This document shows positions 45,488 to 51,787 of a stretch of DNA of 51,787 nt, in pieces. The translations under genes and the position numbers were made by a program. The DNA is from JBCBSZ01 sp039185015 (GTDB lineage: Bacteria; Actinomycetota; Acidimicrobiia; Acidimicrobiales; Poriferisodalaceae), in assembly GCA_039185015.1 (NCBI GenBank), contig JBCDAU010000040.1, positions 1-51,787 of the forward strand. Direction: 5' to 3'. The notes below the pieces were generated by a model. It made no database searches. It worked only from the letters and a program-made list of their open reading frames with translations, and was not told where the DNA came from. Numbering within the stretch: position 1 is the first letter of the stretch; every line of letters begins with the position of its first letter.

Positions 45488-46131
45488 CGCAGCACCTCGC
45501 TCATGTCCTTGACCGCTCGGGCGGTGCCCCGGACCGTGCCGGTCACCTTCGAGCGGCCCGCTCGTTCGGCGTATCGGACCGGCACCTCGCCGATCCGCCA
45601 GCCCGCCTGCGCGGCGCGGAGCACCGTCTCGAGCGGGTAGCCGAACCGGCGGTCCTCGATGCCGAGGCCGAGGAGCTGCTCGCGTCGGCAGGCCCGCACC
45701 GGACCGAGGTCGGTGAGCGGGGCGCCGGTTCGGCGCCGCAGCTCGGCGGCGAGAGCCCGGTTGGCGAGGCGGGCGTGCAGCGGCCAGGCACCCCGGTCGG
45801 CGACCCGCCGGCCCAGGCACAGGTCGAGCCGGTTGGCGAGCACGGGGGCGACGACCGCGGGCAGCTCGCCCGGATCGAGCGACCCGTCGCAGTCCATGAC
45901 GCACACGAGCTCGGAGGTCGCGGCCTCGAAGCCGGCGTGGCAGGCGGCGCCGTAGCCGCGTCGCGGCTCGTCGATCACCTCCGCTCCGAGCGATCGGGCG
46001 AGCTCACCCGAGCCGTCCGTCGATCCGTTGTCGACCACGATCGGTCGGTACCCGGTCGGCATCGCGGCGAGGACGCCGGGCAGCGCCGCTCGCTCGTCGA
46101 GGACCGGGAGGATCACGTCGATGTCACCCAC
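45484..46131 (-). CDS. GT2 family glycosyltransferase (dolichol-phosphate mannose synthase-like)
   Basis: A 215-residue compact GT-A transferase. It begins DIDVILPVLDERAALPGVL, with PIVVDNGSTDGSGEL as the nucleotide-binding strand, CVMDCDGSLDPGEL with the DxD-type metal site, and RRGYGAACHAGFEAA. The C-terminal GYPLETVLRAAQAGWRIGEVPV is the usual acceptor-side helix. It is small, lacks membrane helices and resembles DPM1-like enzymes. The GTG start overlaps the membrane protein gene by 8 bases. It pairs with the DUF2064-like transferase. Confidence 0.88.
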   Translation of the reverse strand: MGDIDVILPVLDERAALPGVLAAMPTGYRPIVVDNGSTDGSGELARSLGAEVIDEPRRGYGAACHAGFEAATSELVCVMDCDGSLDPGELPAVVAPVLANRLDLCLGRRVADRGAWPLHARLANRALAAELRRRTGAPLTDLGPVRACRREQLLGLGIEDRRFGYPLETVLRAAQAGWRIGEVPVRYAERAGRSKVTGTVRGTARAVKDMSEVLR

Positions 46132-46594
46132 GGGCGACCTCCTCTCTCGCCCGCAGGCGGGCCCGCACCAGCAGTACCGCGGTCACCAGACCGATCGCGA
46201 CCAACAGGATCGTGAGGCCCTCCGCGTAGTCCCGGGGCAGGGCCGAGGTGTTCGAGTTCCGACCCCACCCGCGCACGAACGGGATCGAGAAGAGGATGGT
46301 GATGCCGGCGACGATCGCCGAGCCCTGCACGATCGCCCGGTAGGGCGGTCGGACGACCTTGGTGATGCCGAAACCGACGAGCCCGACGACCGGAGCGAAG
46401 ATCAGGTCGTGGAAGACGGCGAGGCCGACCGTCCACCGGAGGTAGGTGCCGAGGTCGATGGAGCGGCTCTCCCACGGCGACCAGCGGGCGAGGCCGTACC
46501 AGACGATGGCGGCACCGATGAGGGCGGCCGGCCAGAACAACCAGGCCGGCGGATCCTCGTGCTCGGTGCGCTGGTGCTCGGTGGTGGCGGTCAT
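46124..46594 (-). CDS. Small integral membrane protein
   Basis: A 156-residue protein with about four hydrophobic helices (LFWPAALIGAAIVWYG, FHDLIFAPVVGLVGFGI, a GSAIVAGITILFSIPFV segment and LTILLVAIGLVTAVLL). The conserved-looking acidic, His and Trp residues lie near FHDLIFAP. I do not recognise the family. It is coupled to the molybdopterin oxidoreductase gene (ATGA) and may be a membrane partner of it or a scaffold for the transferases. Confidence 0.75.
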   Translation of the reverse strand: MTATTEHQRTEHEDPPAWLFWPAALIGAAIVWYGLARWSPWESRSIDLGTYLRWTVGLAVFHDLIFAPVVGLVGFGITKVVRPPYRAIVQGSAIVAGITILFSIPFVRGWGRNSNTSALPRDYAEGLTILLVAIGLVTAVLLVRARLRAREEVARG

Positions 46595-47859
46595 GCGGAG
46601 ATCTCCACTCGGTCGATCCACTTGGTCTGCAGGACGCCCGGTCGGTTCGGGGCGATGAGGCGCACCGGGAACCCGTGGTCGATGTGGAGCGGCTCGCCCC
46701 CGAGGTCCATCGCCAGGATCGAGCGGTCGTCACGGGACTGGAGCCGGTTGACCCGGGAGCTGGTGAAGCGCCGCCCCTCCTGCAGGGAGCGCACGATCAC
46801 CTCGCTCGGCTCGTCGATGCCCATCTCGGCCGCGAGGTCGCGCAGGGCGATGCCACCCCACAGCCCGTCGGAGGACCAGCCCTCGACGCAGGCGAGCGGC
46901 AGCGTCTTCTCGGTCCACGGGAGCTGGCGGAGCTCGTCGACGCTGAAGGAGCGCTCAGCGCCGGTGCTCGTGGAGACGAGCAGCCGGTAGGCCGGATCGA
47001 CCGCGGTCTCGGTGACCCGCGCCTGCGCGGCGGTCCGGTTCACCGGCACGCCCTGGGGCCCGACGCTCGGGCGGCGGGGGCTCAGCACCGAGACGGTCTC
47101 GAGTGGCGAGAAGGTCTGGCCGATCGTCGCGATCGTCAGCACGCCCGACGCGGCGCCGACGGCGGTGAGGAAGCCCCGGCGGTCGAGGCCGCCACCGGAG
47201 CCGGCACCGACGAGCTCCCGGTCGTCGGGGGGTTCGGGCGACGGGGTCGCGGGCGACTCGGGCTCGGCGGTGTCGTCGGCGTGCGCCCCGTCGGCGGTGT
47301 CCACGCCCGACTCGGTGACCTCGGTCGCCACGACGACGGCGGCCGGGTCGGCGTCCCGCTCACGGCCGACGTTGCGGCGGACGACGTGGAGCTTGGCGGC
47401 GACGTGGGTGACGAGCGCACCCATCGTCACCCACGCGACCCAGTAGTGACCCGAGGTGAAGTCGAAGCGCCACGGCCGCCAGAGGGCGATGTTGCCGACA
47501 CCGCTGAAGAGCAGGAAGAGCGACCCGGCGACGAGCGGGAGGAGCATCGCCCGCTCGACGGCGTGCGAGATGCTGCGGACCGGCGGCCACTGGTAGAAGC
47601 CGGGCAGGACCGTCCAGAGCTTGGCGAGCAGCAGCGGCACCGACGCGATGCCGGTGGCGATGTGCAGGCCCTGGGTGAACTGGTACAGCCGAGCGGGGCC
47701 CGCCGGGATGACGAACAGGGCGTCGTCCTGCTGCTGTTGGAAGTGGCTGTAGAGGCCGGTCAGGAAGCAGATGCCGAAGGTGACGGCGAGTGCGATGCCG
47801 AGCAGAGCGGCCGTACGTTCGTCGTGCAATCGACTGGGGAAGGGGCGTGGTCGGGACAC
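46591..47859 (-). CDS. Membrane molybdopterin-dependent oxidoreductase with internal Tat motif
   Basis: A 422-residue fusion. Residues 15-162 hold four helices with several His residues (GLHIATG, GHYWVAW, VTHVAAKLHV), a cytochrome b-like heme domain. Residues 165-225 are an acidic cytoplasmic linker. An internal twin-arginine motif, LDRRGFLTAVGAASG (Arg227-Arg228), and a fifth helix precede a sulfite-oxidase-type molybdopterin domain (about 285-422). The likely Mo-ligand Cys324 is in LPLACVEGWSSDGLWGG. The catalytic domain should be extracytoplasmic and pass electrons to the heme domain. The substrate is unknown. The gene is first in a six-gene operon. Confidence 0.88.
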   Translation of the reverse strand: MSRPRPFPSRLHDERTAALLGIALAVTFGICFLTGLYSHFQQQQDDALFVIPAGPARLYQFTQGLHIATGIASVPLLLAKLWTVLPGFYQWPPVRSISHAVERAMLLPLVAGSLFLLFSGVGNIALWRPWRFDFTSGHYWVAWVTMGALVTHVAAKLHVVRRNVGRERDADPAAVVVATEVTESGVDTADGAHADDTAEPESPATPSPEPPDDRELVGAGSGGGLDRRGFLTAVGAASGVLTIATIGQTFSPLETVSVLSPRRPSVGPQGVPVNRTAAQARVTETAVDPAYRLLVSTSTGAERSFSVDELRQLPWTEKTLPLACVEGWSSDGLWGGIALRDLAAEMGIDEPSEVIVRSLQEGRRFTSSRVNRLQSRDDRSILAMDLGGEPLHIDHGFPVRLIAPNRPGVLQTKWIDRVEISA

Positions 47860-47947
47860 GTCATCAGAGAACCAGTGCGACCAGCCGAATAGTCTGAACG
47901 ATCGGGGAACTCACCCCAATGGGGCTCACCCCCCACCGCCCGACCCG

Positions 47948-47953
47948 TACCGT
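47948..47953 (+). promoter_or_regulatory. Putative leaderless -10 (TACCGT)
   Basis: TACCGT lies 8 bases before ATG 47962. The same divergent gap carries two related blocks, GGGGAACTCACCCC (47904-47917) and GGGGCTCACCCC (47921-47932), which could be protein-binding sites. Confidence 0.45.
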
Positions 47954-47961
47954 CCTCGATC

Positions 47962-49359
47962 ATGACCTCGATCGTCGACGCCGCCGCGCCCGATCACCTC
48001 GACGGCGGCGAGCCGGGCGCGCCACCCGCCTCCGACGACGGCGGCGAGCGGGCCGCTCGACGGGGTGCGCTCATCGCGCTCGGCGTCGGTGTGGTGGTGG
48101 TCGTGGTCGCCCGGCTGTGGGGCCAGCACGTCGAGTGGGTGGTCACCGAGGGGCGGGCCAACATCGGGGCGGCGCCGTTCTTCGGACGCTGGAACGTCAT
48201 CTTCCGCTGGTGGTTGCTCGCCGGCGTCGCGGTCGGTGTCGTCGGCGTCTGGCTCGCCCCGCGGTTCGCTCGCACGTGGTCGTGGGGTCGGGTGCTCGTC
48301 GGCACCTGGGCGTTGCACGCTGCGTGGGCCGTCTCGCTCGCTGCGTCCGACGGACTGCACCGGCTCACGACGCCACTGACCTCCCGCTTCGAGTACTTCC
48401 GGGCGATCGACGACGTCGAGGCGGCTGGCGGCGTCAGCGACTACCTGTCCGGCTACGTCGCCGGACTCGCCGACTCCCCGCTGCACGTGCGCTCGCACCC
48501 ACCGGGGATGGTGCTCTTCTACTGGGCGCTCGACCGTGTCGGACTGTCGGGACCGGGGTGGGCTGCCGTCGCCGTGATCGGCTTCGGTACCTCGGTCGTC
48601 GTCGCCGTGCTGCTCGCGTTGCGAGCCGTCGCCGGGATCGACGTCGCCCGCCGAGCGGCCCCACTCGTCGCCCTCACCCCGTCGGTCATCTGGGTCGCCT
48701 CGTCGGCCGATGCCGTCTTCGCCGCCATCACCGCCTGGGGTGTGGCGCTGCTCGTCATCGCCGCCCGCCGGCCCGCCCGCCGCGTCGATTCGGTGCGCAT
48801 GGCGGCCATGGGCGGCATGGTCCTGTCCCTCGCGCTGTTCTTCTCCTACGGCGCCGTGCTGATGCTCGGTGTGCCGGCGGTGGTCGTGCTCGCCGCCCGT
48901 CGGTGGGACGTGCTGGCCGGAGCGGTCGTCGCCGCCCTCGGCGTCACGGCGATGTTCACCGTGATGGGTTTCTGGTGGTTCGAGGGCCTCTTCGAGACCA
49001 TGGAGTTCTACGAGGCGAGCTCGGCCGAGTTCCGCCCGTACGACTACTCGCTGGTGGGCAACCCGGCGATCGTGGCGTTGTCGATCGGCACCGCCGGCGT
49101 GGCCGGACTCGGTTCGCTCGCCGCGACCTGGCGACGACATCGCCCGGTGCTGCTGCTCGTCGTGCCGGTCCTCGTCGGCATCATCGGCGCTGCGCTCTCC
49201 GGCCTCTCGACGGCGGAGACCGAGCGCATCTGGCTGCCGTTCGTGCCCTGGCTGATGCTCGCCGGCGTCGCCCTGCCCACCCGCTGGGTTCGGCCGCTGC
49301 TCGCCGGTTCGGTCCTCATCGGCGTCGTGTTGCAGATGTGGCTGCAGACCCCGTGGTAG
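47962..49359 (+). CDS. Polytopic membrane protein, GT-C glycosyltransferase-like
   Basis: A 465-residue protein with about 11-12 helices after a cytoplasmic N-terminus of about 33 residues. The loop with LHVRSHPPGMVLFYWALDRVG and the late GLSTAETERIWLPFVPWLM resemble actinobacterial polyprenyl-phosphate-dependent GT-C mannosyl- or arabinosyltransferase-like proteins. No confident DxD catalytic loop was identified. ATG 47962 is supported by a TACCGT hexamer 8 bases upstream. It is divergent from the molybdopterin oxidoreductase and leads a rightward group of genes. Confidence 0.75.
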   Translation: MTSIVDAAAPDHLDGGEPGAPPASDDGGERAARRGALIALGVGVVVVVVARLWGQHVEWVVTEGRANIGAAPFFGRWNVIFRWWLLAGVAVGVVGVWLAPRFARTWSWGRVLVGTWALHAAWAVSLAASDGLHRLTTPLTSRFEYFRAIDDVEAAGGVSDYLSGYVAGLADSPLHVRSHPPGMVLFYWALDRVGLSGPGWAAVAVIGFGTSVVVAVLLALRAVAGIDVARRAAPLVALTPSVIWVASSADAVFAAITAWGVALLVIAARRPARRVDSVRMAAMGGMVLSLALFFSYGAVLMLGVPAVVVLAARRWDVLAGAVVAALGVTAMFTVMGFWWFEGLFETMEFYEASSAEFRPYDYSLVGNPAIVALSIGTAGVAGLGSLAATWRRHRPVLLLVVPVLVGIIGAALSGLSTAETERIWLPFVPWLMLAGVALPTRWVRPLLAGSVLIGVVLQMWLQTPW

Positions 49360-49369
49360 CCCGGGCCTC

Positions 49370-49957
49370 ATGACCGATCTCGCCGCCCGTCCGCTGCCCC
49401 GCCGCCGTCCCGACGAGCTGACCGCCTCGCAACGCGAGGTGTACGACGCCATCGTCGGCGCCCGACGGGGGGTTGCCATCTCCGGTGGGCTGCTCGACGA
49501 GCACGGGGGACTCCACGGACCCTTCAACGCCATGCTGCTCTCGCCCGAGCTCGGCGGGCGCCTGCAGACCGTTGGCGACGGCGTCCGCAAGCACACCTCG
49601 CTGAGCGCCCGAGTCCGCGAGATCGCGGTGCTGGTCGTCGCCGCGGTGCAGGACTCCGACTTCGAGCGGTGGGCGCACGAGCAGATCGCCAGGAACGCCG
49701 GGTTCACCGACGACGAGCTCGCTGCCCTCCGTCGGATCCCCGACGAGGTGTCCGCCGCAGAGTGGCCCGATCCCGGCGACCTCCTCATCGTGCGAACCTC
49801 CCGGGCGCTCGCGGTCGATGGTGATCTCGACGACGAGCTCTACGCCGCCGCGACCGAGCACCTCGGCGTCGAGGGCCTCTTCGAGCTGCTCACCCTCGTC
49901 GGCTACTACGCGCTGCTCGCGCTGCAGCTCCGCGTCTTCCGTGTGCCGGTGCCGTGA
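49370..49957 (+). CDS. Carboxymuconolactone decarboxylase (CMD)/AhpD-like protein
   Basis: A 195-residue helical protein of the CMD superfamily. The core LSARVREIAVLVVAAVQDSDFERWAHEQIARNAGF region has the usual Trp-x-x-His pair, followed by the second helical half (GVEGLFELLTLVGYYALLALQ). The redox CxxC of AhpD is absent, so a peroxidase partner role is unlikely. Such proteins are often non-redox lactone or decarboxylase-like enzymes. ATG 49370 follows the upstream gene by 10 bases, and its stop overlaps the epimerase start as GTGA. Confidence 0.85.
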   Translation: MTDLAARPLPRRRPDELTASQREVYDAIVGARRGVAISGGLLDEHGGLHGPFNAMLLSPELGGRLQTVGDGVRKHTSLSARVREIAVLVVAAVQDSDFERWAHEQIARNAGFTDDELAALRRIPDEVSAAEWPDPGDLLIVRTSRALAVDGDLDDELYAAATEHLGVEGLFELLTLVGYYALLALQLRVFRVPVP

Positions 49958-50991
49958 GCCGCCGCGTTCTCGTCACCGGAGGCGCCGGCTTCATCGGCTC
50001 GGCGATCGTCGACCAGCTCGTCGCCCGTGGCGACGACGTCGTGGTGCTCGATCGGCGCGACCCGCATCCCGACGACCGCAACGACGGGGCGACCTACGTG
50101 CGCGCCGACGTGCGCGACGTCGAGGCGTGGGCGCGCGTCCTCGACGGCGTCGACGCCGTCTGCCATCAGGCCGCACGGGTCGGACTCGGCGTCGACCTCG
50201 GCGACGTCGTCGACTACGTCGACGACAACGACACGGGCACCGCCGTCGGGCTCCTCGCCCTGCACCGCGCCGGCTTCGACGGGCGGTTGGTGCTCGCCTC
50301 CTCGATGGTCGTCTACGGGGAGGGCGCCTACTCCTGCCCGGAGCACGGGTCGGTGCGTCCCGGTCCCCGGCGCATCGAGGACCTCGAGGTCGGCCGGTAC
50401 GAGCCGCCCTGCCCGATCTGTGGCCGGCCGCTCGCCTCCGGCGAGGTCGACGAGGACGCGCCGCTCGATCCGCGCAACGTCTACGCCGCCACGAAGCTCC
50501 ACCAGGAGCACCTGGCCTCGGCGTGGGCCCGCGAATCGGGCGCGTCGGTGATGGCGCTGCGCTACCACAACGTCTACGGACCGCGGATGCCGAAGGACAC
50601 GCCCTACGCGGGCGTCGCGGCCATCTTCCGGAGCGCCGTCGCGGCCGGTCGCACGGTGCAGGTGTTCGAGGACGGCGGGCAGCGTCGTGATTTCGTCCAC
50701 GTCGGCGACATCGCCAGGGCCAATCTCGCCGCGCTCGACGCGCCCGCCGACTGCGCGGGCGCCTACAACGTCGCGTCCGGCCGGCCGGCGACCGTCCTGC
50801 AGATGGCCGAGGCGTTGGCCGCCGCCGGCACCGGTGACGTGCAGGTCGTCGGCGGCTATCGGCTGGGCGATGTCCGCCACGTCGTCGCCTCCCCCGCGCG
50901 GGCTGCGGAACGCCTGGGATTCACGGCCGAGGTCGGACTCGCCGAGGGCATGGCCGAGTTCGCCACCGCGCCGCTGCGCGACGTCGGCTAG
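49954..50991 (+). CDS. NAD-dependent epimerase with zinc-ribbon-like insertion
   Basis: A 345-residue extended SDR. NAD motif: VTGGAGFIGSAI. Catalytic motif: NVYAATKLHQEH with Tyr and Lys, and RYHNVYGPRMP. Between the Ser region (ASSMVVYGEG) and the catalytic Tyr there is an insertion with YSCPEHGSV and YEPPCPICGRPL, giving Cys-X2-His and Cys-X2-Cys that look like a zinc site. This insertion is a trait of dTDP-L-rhamnose 4-epimerase/WbiB-like enzymes and their actinobacterial relatives. It likely acts on a dTDP-deoxysugar. The start overlaps the CMD gene as GTGA. Confidence 0.88.
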   Translation: MSRRVLVTGGAGFIGSAIVDQLVARGDDVVVLDRRDPHPDDRNDGATYVRADVRDVEAWARVLDGVDAVCHQAARVGLGVDLGDVVDYVDDNDTGTAVGLLALHRAGFDGRLVLASSMVVYGEGAYSCPEHGSVRPGPRRIEDLEVGRYEPPCPICGRPLASGEVDEDAPLDPRNVYAATKLHQEHLASAWARESGASVMALRYHNVYGPRMPKDTPYAGVAAIFRSAVAAGRTVQVFEDGGQRRDFVHVGDIARANLAALDAPADCAGAYNVASGRPATVLQMAEALAAAGTGDVQVVGGYRLGDVRHVVASPARAAERLGFTAEVGLAEGMAEFATAPLRDVG

Positions 50992-51000
50992 ACCCACACC

Positions 51001-51501
51001 ATGGAGATCAAGCGCATCCACCACACGGCGGTGAGCGTGGCCGACATGGAGCGCTCGCTGGCCTTCTACATCGACGTGCTCGGGCTCGACCTCGTCTTCG
51101 ACACCGCCATCACGCCCAACCCGGCGCTCGATGCCGTCGTCGGCATGGCCGGCGCGACCGGCCGGGTGTGTTGGTTGATGGCCGGGGACACGATGCTCGA
51201 GCTCTGGCAGTGGGACGCCCCCGTGGGCCGCCCGCTGCCCGAGGACTACCGACCGGCTGATCGGGGCGTGACCCACTTCGCCCTGGTCACCGACGACGTC
51301 GCCGAGCTGCATCGGCGCATCGTCGACCACGGGCTGACGGCCAACACCGAGCCCACCGATCTGCGCATGCACCTCACGACCTACGTGCGCGGTCCCGACG
51401 GCGAGATCATCGAGATCCTCGAGGACCGGGTCGACGACGACTGGCTCGCCGACCTCCGCGGCCGGGCACAGGCGGCCCGGGCCGCCCGCTCCGGCGCCTG
51501 A
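51001..51501 (+). CDS. VOC (glyoxalase/bleomycin-resistance fold) protein
   Basis: A 166-residue protein with two beta-alpha-beta-beta-beta modules. The first is RIHHTAVSVADMERSLAFY and ends with MLELWQW. The second is VTHFALVTDDV and ends with EIIEILED. Metal ligands expected from the family (His near 7-8, Glu, His, Glu) are in place. The closest functional analogues are methylmalonyl-CoA epimerase, glyoxalase I or extradiol dioxygenase. The choice among these is open. It starts 9 bases after the epimerase stop, so the two are probably co-transcribed. Confidence 0.88.
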   Translation: MEIKRIHHTAVSVADMERSLAFYIDVLGLDLVFDTAITPNPALDAVVGMAGATGRVCWLMAGDTMLELWQWDAPVGRPLPEDYRPADRGVTHFALVTDDVAELHRRIVDHGLTANTEPTDLRMHLTTYVRGPDGEIIEILEDRVDDDWLADLRGRAQAARAARSGA

Positions 51502-51506
51502 CGACG

Positions 51507-51787
51507 GTGGAGGTCTGCTTCCATCTGGGACGGCTGCCCGCCGGGATCGAGGCGAGCGCGATCCCCCACGTGCTCGCCGACTCCGCGCTCGCCGCCGAGG
51601 AGGCCGGCTGCTCCTGGTACTCGCTGGCCGACCACTTCCTGCAGCTCGAGATGATGGGGCCGATCCACGAGCCGGTCATCGAGGGCTACACCACCCTCGG
51701 CTACCTCGCCGCCCGCACGAACACGATCGAGCTCGGCCTCCTCGTCGGCGGCGCGACCTACCGCCACGCCGGGGTGCTCGCGAAGAC
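51507..51787 (+). CDS. LLM class (F420/flavin-dependent) oxidoreductase, N-terminal part
   Basis: A GTG-start frame, 5 bases after the VOC stop, runs off the right edge with about 93 visible residues. VCFHLGRLPAG, then LAAEEAGCSWYSLADHFLQLE, and RTNTIELGLLVGGATYRH match the first strands and helices of luciferase-like monooxygenases of the F420-dependent type common in actinobacteria. The cofactor cannot be confirmed from the N-terminus alone. The gene is truncated by the window, not broken. Confidence 0.82.
   Translation, partial: MEVCFHLGRLPAGIEASAIPHVLADSALAAEEAGCSWYSLADHFLQLEMMGPIHEPVIEGYTTLGYLAARTNTIELGLLVGGATYRHAGVLAK

Noticed and set aside
1..51787. tRNA, rRNA, IS elements, prophage or integrase genes
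   Set aside because: No cloverleaf, ribosomal RNA, transposase or integrase sequence was noticed on either strand.

Overview
The window is very GC-rich and almost fully coding. Genes on both strands are packed head-to-tail, often with ATGA or GTGA overlaps, and GTG starts are common. This points to an actinobacterium. A lineage in or near the Acidimicrobiia (Ilumatobacter-like) fits best: there is a secreted protein with a Thr-rich linker and 'GYWLVANDGG'-type repeats, an F420/LLM-type oxidoreductase, and several probable leaderless genes. This placement is inference from gene content. I saw no rRNA, tRNA, IS element, phage gene or CRISPR array, and no gene-free stretch longer than about 200 bases.

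Region 1 (1-14956) looks like a small nonribosomal peptide locus. The left edge cuts an ABC exporter. Next come a sulfotransferase and then, on the minus strand, a four-gene operon: an ornithine cyclodeaminase-like enzyme, a stand-alone adenylation enzyme, a discrete carrier protein, and a 2613-residue NRPS with the order C-A-T-C-A-T-TE. Divergent to it are a phytanoyl-CoA-type dioxygenase and an acyl-CoA dehydrogenase. Cyclodeaminase, adenylation enzyme, carrier and dehydrogenase match the known logic for making a pyrrole-2-carboxyl (or dehydroprolyl) starter from proline. The standout feature is the first NRPS adenylation domain. Between its A8 and A10 motifs it carries a complete PP-loop ATPase of the N-acetyl-sugar amidotransferase (WbpG/PseA/LegA) type, with a four-Cys zinc ribbon, an SGGKDS loop and a CNGC pair. 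I know of no described NRPS with this interruption.

Region 2 (14990-34591) is an exopolysaccharide or surface-glycan locus. It holds a GT1 enzyme, a GNAT protein, several GT4 enzymes and one GT2 enzyme, a Wzz/tyrosine-kinase fusion, a Wzy-like polymerase candidate and a second ABC exporter paralogous to the one at the left edge. It also has a 3-amino-3,6-dideoxyhexose cassette (ketoisomerase, aminotransferase, hexapeptide acyltransferase), a NeuD/PglD-type acyltransferase, a GT4 fused to a polyprenyl-phosphate sugar-phosphate transferase, and an NAD-dependent epimerase. The last glycosyltransferase has an unusual N-terminus with four (Y/F)RGRPIA repeats.

Region 3 (34680-51787) is mixed. It contains small conserved proteins, a methyltransferase, the secreted repeat protein, an MFS transporter, a Nudix hydrolase, a histidine phosphatase and a GGDEF diguanylate cyclase. 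A tightly overlapped six-gene operon follows: a membrane molybdopterin oxidoreductase with an internal Tat motif, a membrane protein, two glycosyltransferase-like enzymes, an unknown protein and a methylthioribose-kinase-like protein. The window closes with a polytopic GT-C-like protein, a carboxymuconolactone-decarboxylase-like protein, a zinc-ribbon-containing epimerase, a VOC protein and a truncated LLM oxidoreductase.

Seven transcription-unit starts across the window share a TANNNT hexamer 6-8 bases before the start codon, which suggests leaderless mRNAs.
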